A stretch of DNA of 20,691 nucleotides from assembly GCA_009845505.1 (NCBI GenBank), contig VXZL01000158.1:1-20691 (forward strand), given 5' to 3'. Under the pieces are notes generated by a model, which saw only the letters and a list, made by a program, of their open reading frames with translations, was not told where the DNA came from and did not search any database. Every line of letters begins with the position of its first letter. Positions within the stretch are counted from its first letter, which is position 1. Below are positions 7,933 to 13,596 of the stretch, piece by piece. Made by a program: the position numbers and the translations under genes. The DNA comes from Candidatus Poribacteria bacterium. GTDB taxonomy: Bacteria; Poribacteria; WGA-4E; WGA-3G.

Positions 7933-10430
7933 TGAGAAACATTAGAATGGCTATTCGCTATCCGTTGTTCGCTATTCGCTATCTACGGTTCGCGGTTCGC
8001 GGTTCGCGGTTCGCTATCTGCTATCCGCTATTCGCTATTCTCGCCCTCTTTATGATCGCCAATTGGTGTTTTCCGCTGCCTAAGGCACAACTCCACCGAC
8101 CTTCATCTCCTATCGTTTTGGATAGAAATGGTGAATGGCTCCGCGCATTTTTGGCTCCTGACGGTATGTGGCGATTTAGCTGTCAGTCCAAAATGGTGAA
8201 CCGCGAACCGCGAACCGCGAATAGCGAACCGCGAACCCACAACTACTTTCTCCATCAAGCAATACTAACGTCGGAGGATAGGTGGTTTTACTACCACTTT
8301 GGCATTAACCCGGTATCCATTGCGACTGCCTTTTATGACAACCTCACAGCCGGCAAGGTCGTACGCGGCGGATCAACAATTACGATGCAGCTCGCACGGC
8401 TGATGGAGCCTAAGGCTCGGAACGTCCCAAACAAATTGTGGGAAATGTTCCGTGCCATCCAACTTGAACTCACCTATTCCAAATCCGAGATTTTAACCTA
8501 TTACTTCAATATGCTCCCCTACGGTGGAAATATCGTCGGGACAGCGGCAGCCTCGCGGCTTTACTTCAATAAACCGCAGCATGCGATGAGCCTTGGTGAA
8601 GCAGCACTCCTCGCCGCAATTCCCAACTCTCCCGAACGCCTGCGTCCAGACAGATTCCCAGAAAATGCAAGAGAGGCACGAAAAAAAGTGCTGAACCGAC
8701 TCCTTGCACATCAGCAGATTTCCGAACAGCAGTGGCGGGCGGCATTGCAAGAACCGATTCCAACAAAACGCTATCCGCTCCCGTTCAAGGCACCACACCT
8801 CGCACGTATGCTCGTAAAGGGAAAAGGACTACACACCGGACCAACGACAGGGGGCAGGATATACACGACAATAGACGTGAAAGTTCAAGAGACGGCACTC
8901 CGTATCCTTCGAGAATACCTTGATGCTTCTTATGCAGGTGTCGTCAACCTCCGCTTACCAAGCACAGGGGCTATTGTCGTTATGGACACTCGGAGCCGTC
9001 AGGTTTTGGCAATGGTAGGTTCTCACGACTTTTTCGACCGTAAGGCGTTAGGACAGATAAACGGAACACTTGCACCCCGCTCTCCCGGCTCTGCACTGAA
9101 ACCTTTCGTCTATGCACTCGCAATGGAGCAAGGCTTGATTACACCTGAGACCCTTTTATTTGATGTCCCTGTCACATATAATGGGTATGAACCGGTGAAC
9201 TATGACGGCAAATATAGCGGTTATGTTACCGCACGTCAGGCACTTGCCCGTTCTCTGAATGTCCCCGCTGTTAATCTCAATGCACGTCTGAAAAACGATA
9301 CATTGCACACTTTTCTCAAACGGGCGGGAATCTCAACGCTGGCACCGGCGAAAAAGTATGGGCTCTCTATGGTTCTCGGTGGATGCGAAGTGAGCTTGCT
9401 TGAACTCACAACGCTTTACGCAGGGCTGGCAAATATGGGAGAATTCGCACCGTACCAATTGACACTCTCAAACCGCGAACACAGTTATCTTGCCGATAAC
9501 CCGCCAAAACGTTTGCTTCGGCAAGAGACGAGTTTCATCATAACTGAGATGCTCACAACTTTACAACTCCCGGCAAATACCGTTAAGAATCCTGAGGCTT
9601 TTGAAAGCACGATGAATCTACCAAAGATTGCGTGGAAAACCGGGACCTCGTACGGACACCGAGATGCGTGGTGTATCGGCTATTCACCGGAATTAACGAT
9701 TGGGGTTTGGTTGGGGAACTTTGATGGGAAGGGATCGTCAATGATGAGCGGGGCAGACGCAGCAACGCCTATTTTGTTCGCGCTCTTCACGGCACTGACA
9801 GGACAAGATACGCACCGCTGGTTCGCGAAACCGGAACAACTGAAAACACGGGAAGTCTGCACACTCAATGGTGCTCCTGTTTCACCACACTGCCCGACCC
9901 GTAAGAGCGATGTCTATATCTCCGGGGTCTCACCCGTCGCAACCTGTACAATTCACAAACCCGTCTCTATTGATGAGGCGACGGGCTACAGTCTCTGCTC
10001 CCACTGTCGAAGCCTTGACAAAACGGAGTCACAAAATGGATACAAGACTGTGATCTTTGAAGAGTGGCCCGCGGCGGCAGCGACGTGGTTGGCAGAAAAT
10101 GGATTTGCTGTGCCTGTTTTACCGGAGCATAACCCGTTGTGCAACGGTGCAATCGCAGGGACGGCACCGGTCATCTTATCACCTACAGAAGACACTGTGT
10201 ATTACATTCGACCGGGTGTCCCCTTAGAGAACCAAAAGATTCGACTCTCCGCCTCCGCTTCTAACAGGACACAAGAACTGTTCTGGTTTTTGGATGGTGA
10301 GTTAATTTTCAAAGGGAACGCAGGACAGCAGTATTGGCTTACACCTGTCAAAGGAAAACATCTACTGACCTGTGTGGATGCGGAAGGCCGCTCGGCAAGC
10401 CTCCCGCTTCACATTTCGACCATCCCGTAG
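7932..10430 (+). CDS. pbpC: penicillin-binding protein 1C (glycosyltransferase/transpeptidase)
   Basis: 832 residues from the ATG at 7932, which overlaps the upstream stop (TGATG); a GTG at 7929 is the alternative start. PBP1C is an inner-membrane peptidoglycan polymerase with periplasmic domains. The N-terminus is four heptapeptides of the type (I/V)RYPLFA at residues 8-35, leading into a membrane segment (about 29-47). The GT51 domain follows, with catalytic-type Glu115 in SEDRWFYYH, then GGSTITMQLAR and YFNMLPYGGN. The transpeptidase has SALK (Ser387-Lys390), SLN (441-443) and KTGTS (Lys569). The last 100 or so residues match the PBP1C C-terminal domain. Both active sites look intact. A second set of heptad-encoded residues (NREPRTA/NSEPRTH, about 90-103) sits in the linker before the glycosyltransferase domain. 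Pairing with the alpha-2-macroglobulin gene suggests cell-wall repair coupled to protease defence. Confidence 0.92.
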   Translation: MRNIRMAIRYPLFAIRYLRFAVRGSRFAICYPLFAILALFMIANWCFPLPKAQLHRPSSPIVLDRNGEWLRAFLAPDGMWRFSCQSKMVNREPRTANSEPRTHNYFLHQAILTSEDRWFYYHFGINPVSIATAFYDNLTAGKVVRGGSTITMQLARLMEPKARNVPNKLWEMFRAIQLELTYSKSEILTYYFNMLPYGGNIVGTAAASRLYFNKPQHAMSLGEAALLAAIPNSPERLRPDRFPENAREARKKVLNRLLAHQQISEQQWRAALQEPIPTKRYPLPFKAPHLARMLVKGKGLHTGPTTGGRIYTTIDVKVQETALRILREYLDASYAGVVNLRLPSTGAIVVMDTRSRQVLAMVGSHDFFDRKALGQINGTLAPRSPGSALKPFVYALAMEQGLITPETLLFDVPVTYNGYEPVNYDGKYSGYVTARQALARSLNVPAVNLNARLKNDTLHTFLKRAGISTLAPAKKYGLSMVLGGCEVSLLELTTLYAGLANMGEFAPYQLTLSNREHSYLADNPPKRLLRQETSFIITEMLTTLQLPANTVKNPEAFESTMNLPKIAWKTGTSYGHRDAWCIGYSPELTIGVWLGNFDGKGSSMMSGADAATPILFALFTALTGQDTHRWFAKPEQLKTREVCTLNGAPVSPHCPTRKSDVYISGVSPVATCTIHKPVSIDEATGYSLCSHCRSLDKTESQNGYKTVIFEEWPAAAATWLAENGFAVPVLPEHNPLCNGAIAGTAPVILSPTEDTVYYIRPGVPLENQKIRLSASASNRTQELFWFLDGELIFKGNAGQQYWLTPVKGKHLLTCVDAEGRSASLPLHISTIP
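7954..8037. repeat. heptanucleotide tandem array (12 units) inside pbpC
   Basis: Twelve consecutive 7-base units in register. TTCGCTA occurs at 7954, 7968, 7975, 8010 and 8031; TTCGCGG occurs at 7989, 7996 and 8003; variants include TCCGCTA, TCTGCTA, TCTACGG and TCCGTTG. Because 84 bases is a multiple of 21, the array is in frame and codes for four seven-residue repeats. It resembles the short tandem heptamer repeats described in cyanobacteria. Confidence 0.9.
8198..8239. repeat. second heptamer array in pbpC, opposite orientation
   Basis: Six units: GAACCGC at 8198, 8205, 8212 and 8226, GAATAGC at 8219 and GAACCCA at 8233, with a degenerate CAACTAC after. GAACCGC and GAATAGC are the reverse complements (circularly permuted) of TTCGCGG and TTCGCTA, so this is the same repeat as at 7954-8037, inverted, 160 bases downstream. 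Again 42 bases, a multiple of 21, keeps the frame. Confidence 0.88.
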
Positions 10431-10452
10431 GTGTGCCTACTACACAAAACGC

Positions 10453-11220
10453 TTAAAACCTACCGGAGTTGGACTTCAGTTTTCCCCACGTTGTTGTCAA
10501 TTTGTCCTCTGCTTTCACGGCGAGGGCTGTTGCCATATTTTTTTCGACTTCCTCTGCAGTGAGGGCTACGCTCCAAATCTTAAATTCATCGATAACACCG
10601 TTGAAGAAGTTGCCGTTCCCTTGGTTCGCTGCGATGCACATACCTTGAGTGCCGAAATCCATGCGGGCATCGCCACCGGCTTCCGCTTCAGCATCAAGTT
10701 CTCCGTCAATATACATCCACGCCGTTTTTCGGCTCTGTGACCCGACAAAATAGTACCATTTCGGCTCAAACTTATCATAATTCGTGAGTGCCTCTAATTC
10801 TACACCTTGCGTCGCAAAGTAGAACCCGAATAACACACCGCCGCGATTGAAGGTAATGTGAGGTCTCCCACCCCCTTGAAGCCGGTATAGCAGATCGATA
10901 CGGTTACCACCCTCAATCTCCTCGTCGGGTTTGAACCAAAATTCAATCGTCATCTCTTTCGGCTGATCAATTTTGAGCGGGTCGAAGTTAACACTCCCGT
11001 TGTTGAAATGGAGTGCTTGTCCAACAACACCTTCTACCCATTTGGCGTTTTCTATGTCCCCAACGAACCCATTTGGAGACGTATCTTCCGCCTTGTTGCC
11101 TGCGCCTTCGTCAAAAGGCAAATAGACGAGTAAATCTGTCGCTGGGTCGGCTGCGTGCCCAAACGTGCAGCTCAGTAAGAACAGCGCAGCTGCGAAAAAA
11201 TATGCTAAATATTTCATCAT
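10453..11220 (-). CDS. secreted LamG-domain protein with C-terminal KLTTTWG tail
   Basis: A 255-residue protein with an N-terminal export signal. Cleavage could follow GHA at about 23, or Cys in LLSC could be a lipidation site. The body is a concanavalin-A-like LamG jelly roll: LVYLPFDEGAGNKAEDTS at the start, ALHFNNGSVNF, MTIEFWFKP, a WYYFVGS strand, AWMYIDGELDAE, then FNGVIDEFKIWSVALTAEEV, the classic LamG closing strand and helix. Such domains usually bind glycans or proteins. The last residues carry DKLTTTWGKLK (10474-10506). The gene starts 7 bases after the preceding gene's stop, and that TAA overlaps this gene's AAGGA ribosome-binding site (TAAGGAAAACATG), so the two are translationally close and in one operon. 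Two adjacent ATGs (11220, 11217) are both usable. Confidence 0.85.
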   Translation of the reverse strand: MMKYLAYFFAAALFLLSCTFGHAADPATDLLVYLPFDEGAGNKAEDTSPNGFVGDIENAKWVEGVVGQALHFNNGSVNFDPLKIDQPKEMTIEFWFKPDEEIEGGNRIDLLYRLQGGGRPHITFNRGGVLFGFYFATQGVELEALTNYDKFEPKWYYFVGSQSRKTAWMYIDGELDAEAEAGGDARMDFGTQGMCIAANQGNGNFFNGVIDEFKIWSVALTAEEVEKNMATALAVKAEDKLTTTWGKLKSNSGRF

Positions 11221-11227
11221 GTTTTCC

Positions 11228-12076
11228 TTAATAGGGAGATTTCAACTTTCCCCACGTTGTTGTTAATTTATCGATCGGTTCAACCGACAAGGCTTCTGGT
11301 AAGTAGTAGTTAAGGATGAATTCGCCCATAATCGCACCCCACGAAACACCCGGATGCGGGACATCGCCAACATAGGTTTGGACAAAGATACCCAAACGAC
11401 CACCAGTGTCTGTGTTGAATAGCACGCCTGGATCGATCCGCAAATCGTCCTTCGTATTTTCAGCCAATGCGATCTCTACCTCCCACGGCGATTTCTCGAA
11501 ATCCTCCACGTGGAACGGATAAGACGTATTATACTTCTTCAGACTTGGTATAAAGTCTTTGCCTTCCTGTGTCGGGGTCATTTCAACGGGATTCGCTTGC
11601 CAAGCGTCCGGCCCCCTACCCATCCACACGTGCGCCTCTGGGACATCAACGACATGACCTAATGCCACCTGTCCGTTTGTTTCTGCGGGTCCTTCCGATG
11701 TGTAGAACGTGTATTCGCCTGTGTTGAAAATCGTGTTACCGGCATCAAGGAACTCTTCGAGAAGCGAACCGTCGGGTTTTGCGTTGCCGGTCGGATAAAT
11801 CGTTGATGGCGTGATACCTGTCAGAATCAGCGTATTGCCGCCACCCGCCGTGTGCGCTGCGACCCAATCCGCTAATCCCTTAATGTCCTTCGGGTCAAAA
11901 GCCGTCAGGTTTACCTTATTATCAATAAGCTTAATTACGGTATCAATTTCCGCTTGAGCACCTTTTGGATCTTCACGTGCCCACGGATGTGAGTCAGTGT
12001 GGATCGCGAAATTGTAATTGGCTTCCGCTTGACTGGAAATCAGAACTATTAGGCAAAGAATAATTAGTTTCTTCAA
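11228..12076 (-). CDS. secreted protein of unknown function with KLTTTWG tail
   Basis: 282 residues from a TTG start, chosen because AGGAGG lies at 12084-12089, 7 bases upstream, and because the reading gives MKKLIIL, the start of a clean signal peptide ending AEA at about 19. I do not recognise the mature domain with certainty. It has hydrophobic strands such as NTLILTGITPST and NTIFNTGEYTFY, and a closing segment MGEFILNYYL, giving an alpha/beta pattern faintly like ThuA or class-I amidotransferase-like proteins; no catalytic triad was identified. The C-terminus is VEPIDKLTTTWGKLKSPY, the same tail as its neighbours. Middle gene of a three-gene minus-strand cluster encoding exported proteins; a 53-base gap to the upstream gene carries a small GTAG-hairpin. 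Confidence 0.72.
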   Translation of the reverse strand: MKKLIILCLIVLISSQAEANYNFAIHTDSHPWAREDPKGAQAEIDTVIKLIDNKVNLTAFDPKDIKGLADWVAAHTAGGGNTLILTGITPSTIYPTGNAKPDGSLLEEFLDAGNTIFNTGEYTFYTSEGPAETNGQVALGHVVDVPEAHVWMGRGPDAWQANPVEMTPTQEGKDFIPSLKKYNTSYPFHVEDFEKSPWEVEIALAENTKDDLRIDPGVLFNTDTGGRLGIFVQTYVGDVPHPGVSWGAIMGEFILNYYLPEALSVEPIDKLTTTWGKLKSPY

Positions 12077-12098
12077 CGGTTTCCCTCCTCTACATGTT

Positions 12099-12118
12099 GT
12101 AGACGGGCACAGTGCCCG
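12099..12118 (+). repeat. GTAG-hairpin (REP-like) element
   Basis: GTAG at 12099-12102 and one A, then CGGGCA (12104-12109), loop CAG, TGCCCG (12113-12118). A four-base GTAG foot with a short GC-rich stem and three-base loop is the format of REP elements mobilised by RAYT transposases. It lies in the gap between two secreted-protein genes. Confidence 0.5.
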
Positions 12119-12129
12119 CCCTATTATAT

Positions 12130-12804
12130 CTATCTACTTTTCAACGCGCCCCATGTAATAGCCAATTTATCGACAGGTTCGACTGCTGTTGGTGGGATAC
12201 CGGGGCCATTAATTTCAACGTATTCATAGGCAACGGTTGAATCCCTACCCCCTAAACCCGGACGACCTTTGTCGTAAGTCTTATCTTGAGTTTCAACCAT
12301 CAATTTCCCGTCAATGTAGGTTCTAAGGGTTTCGCCTTCCACTTCAAAGACTATGGTGTATGCATCGCCACCTTTTGTATCCTTTGAATCCGGTCGTTGT
12401 GGGCGGGGACCACCGGTGATTTCATTTGCAGCACCGCCTTGGAACATGAAAACCGAGGTTGTATGTGAGTTGTAACTAATCTCCATAAAATAGAAATCTA
12501 CAGCGGGTTCCTCTGTTCGGACAAAGAGATGAAAATAGGGGCCGACGAGCTTCCGCGCCCCGACTTCCATTCGGTAATCGGTCCAACTCTCTTCACCAAA
12601 GTAGATACCGGAATTCTGTCCGCCGCCAACAGTGAGTTCAAGCATGCCGTCTTTTATTTCTGCAGTCGCCTGCGGTCCGAGTTCCCAATCCGCGATTTCC
12701 TTGTCGCTATCGAATTCAAAACGAATTGCCAGTGCTGGATGTATCGCCAATATAAAAACGAAACAGATCCATGCACAAACGTGCCACGTCCTTAGCATTT
12801 TCAT
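12130..12804 (-). CDS. secreted ConA-like/DUF1080-like protein with KLAITWG tail
   Basis: 224 residues from the ATG at 12804, selected over the longer reading frame (to 12846) because AAGGAGA at 12812-12818 lies 7 bases upstream and the product then begins MKMLRTW, the start of a signal peptide ending ALA at about 26. The mature part is a single beta-sandwich: FEFDSDKEIADWELG, EIKDGMLELTVGG, YRMEVGARKL, FHLFVRTE, YTIVFEVEGETLRTYIDGKL and a closing YEYVEING. This pattern (weak coat, DG-L, D-Y, R, LRxYIDGKL) fits the DUF1080/LamG concanavalin-like superfamily. It ends VEPVDKLAITWGALKSR. It is the first gene of the minus-strand cluster, behind a good sigma-70 promoter at 12915-12943 and a leader containing two palindromes. 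A glycan-binding or glycan-processing role is likely but unproven. Confidence 0.78.
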   Translation of the reverse strand: MKMLRTWHVCAWICFVFILAIHPALAIRFEFDSDKEIADWELGPQATAEIKDGMLELTVGGGQNSGIYFGEESWTDYRMEVGARKLVGPYFHLFVRTEEPAVDFYFMEISYNSHTTSVFMFQGGAANEITGGPRPQRPDSKDTKGGDAYTIVFEVEGETLRTYIDGKLMVETQDKTYDKGRPGLGGRDSTVAYEYVEINGPGIPPTAVEPVDKLAITWGALKSR

Positions 12805-12843
12805 GAGATTCTCTCCTTCGGCAAAAATGAATTGGATTTGTAC

Positions 12844-12862
12844 CACAAACTGTTAGTTTGTG
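12844..12862 (+). repeat. palindromic repeat, copy 1
   Basis: CACAAACT-GTT-AGTTTGTG, perfect 8-bp arms around GTT. It is preceded by GTAC rather than GTAG. It lies in the 5' leader of the minus-strand secreted-protein cluster, in inverted orientation to copy 2. Centre-to-centre distance to copy 2 is 32 bases. Confidence 0.85.
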
Positions 12863-12875
12863 TGTGGGATTTGCA

Positions 12876-12898
12876 CGCAAACTAACAGTTTGCGCTAC
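12876..12898 (-). repeat. palindromic repeat, copy 2, with GTAG foot
   Basis: Read on the minus strand: GTAG (12898-12895), then CGCAAACT-GTT-AGTTTGCG (12894-12876). The A to G and T to C differences from copy 1 are compensatory and preserve the stem. It is immediately downstream of the predicted transcription start of the secreted-protein cluster. Confidence 0.85.
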
Positions 12899-12914
12899 AT
12901 CTAAACTTTGCTAC

Positions 12915-12943
12915 AGTTTATGCGAAAACGCGTAATCTGTCAA
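12915..12943 (-). promoter_or_regulatory. sigma-70-type promoter for the secreted-protein cluster
   Basis: On the minus strand TTGACA (12943-12938), a 17-base spacer and TAAACT (12920-12915). The -35 is perfect and the -10 matches four of six. The start of transcription would be near 12908, giving a leader of about 100 bases with two stem-loops before the Shine-Dalgarno at 12818-12812. Confidence 0.7.
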
Positions 12944-12951
12944 CTCCCGAC

Positions 12952-13323
12952 TCACATCCCTCTAATCGCAGCAACAGTCAGGCACCCCCATCCGACGATA
13001 AATGCCAACCCACCGATTGGGGTAATTGCACCGAGCCACCGAATGCCTGTGAGGCTCAGTATGTAGAGACTCCCAGAGAAAATGAGAATGCCAGCAAAAA
13101 AACACCAGCCCGCTGCAGTCGTGAGATGGTTCTGCCACTGTGATACTGCCCACGCCGCAGCGAGCATCCCCAGGCTGTGATACATCTGATACCGAACCGC
13201 TACCTCGAACGTCTCAAGCATCTCTGGCTTGAGTATTGACCGGAGTCCGTGCGCGCCAAACGCACCAAAAGCGACCCCAAGTAGACCTAAACCCGAACCG
13301 AGCGCAAAGAAAAGATTTGACAT
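12952..13323 (-). CDS. DUF423 family small membrane protein
   Basis: A 123-residue integral membrane protein with four hydrophobic helices and almost no soluble parts. The N-terminal FGAFGAHGL and the central YQMYHSLGML segment are hallmarks of the DUF423 (YgdD-like) family; usual length is about 120-130 residues, so the gene is complete. The function of the family is unknown. AAAGGAGA lies 5 bases upstream of the ATG. A TATAAT on the minus strand at 13364-13359 could be its -10 box, but no good -35 is visible. A perfect inverted repeat (13341-13361) falls between that box and the start codon. It is transcribed divergently from the EF-G-like gene. Confidence 0.88.
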   Translation of the reverse strand: MSNLFFALGSGLGLLGVAFGAFGAHGLRSILKPEMLETFEVAVRYQMYHSLGMLAAAWAVSQWQNHLTTAAGWCFFAGILIFSGSLYILSLTGIRWLGAITPIGGLAFIVGWGCLTVAAIRGM

Positions 13324-13340
13324 GGATGTCTCCTTTCAGA

Positions 13341-13361
13341 AATTGATGATTGACATCAATT
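13341..13361. promoter_or_regulatory. inverted repeat, possible operator
   Basis: AATTGATG (13341-13348) and CATCAATT (13354-13361) are exact reverse complements with a 5-base spacer. The repeat overlaps the minus-strand TATAAT (13359-13364) and lies just upstream of the DUF423 start, where a repressor or a leader hairpin could act. Confidence 0.35.
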
Positions 13362-13443
13362 ATAACTTAAATCGCGCGAATCGTGTCTGATATTTTCTAT
13401 GAAAGTCCTATAATCCTGCAAATCCTTGGTAAACCTTTGACTT

Positions 13444-13485
13444 ATAACCTACAACCCACAACTCATAACCCATAACCCACCCCTC
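13444..13485. repeat. heptanucleotide array upstream of the EF-G-like gene
   Basis: Six 7-base units in register: ATAACCT, ACAACCC, ACAACTC, ATAACCC, ATAACCC, ACCCCTC. It shares the AACCCACAACT string with the end of the second array in pbpC (8234-8244) and ends 14 bases before the -35 box of the downstream promoter. Confidence 0.7.
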
Positions 13486-13499
13486 ACAGAAATATTTTC

Positions 13500-13528
13500 T
13501 TGACATTTTTGACACGCTGTGATAAGAT
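13500..13528 (+). promoter_or_regulatory. sigma-70-type promoter of the EF-G-like gene
   Basis: TTGACA (13500-13505), 17-base spacer, TAAGAT (13523-13528). The -10 box lies inside the longest possible reading frame of the EF-G-like gene, which argues that translation begins further down, at 13597. Confidence 0.75.
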
Positions 13529-13596
13529 TTAATTTTAAACGGCATAGCTCACTCTATTCCGTGTGGTTAATAGTAAAAGGAGAAAATTTAGGACGT

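Noticed and set aside
13444..13485. CRISPR-like or telomere-like repeat
   Set aside because: Units are only 7 bases with no spacers; it is a short tandem heptamer array.
13519..13596. Upstream extension of the EF-G-like frame from an ATT/ATA-type position
   Set aside because: Contains the -10 box of the promoter and aligns with nothing in EF-G; the ATG at 13597 is the family start.
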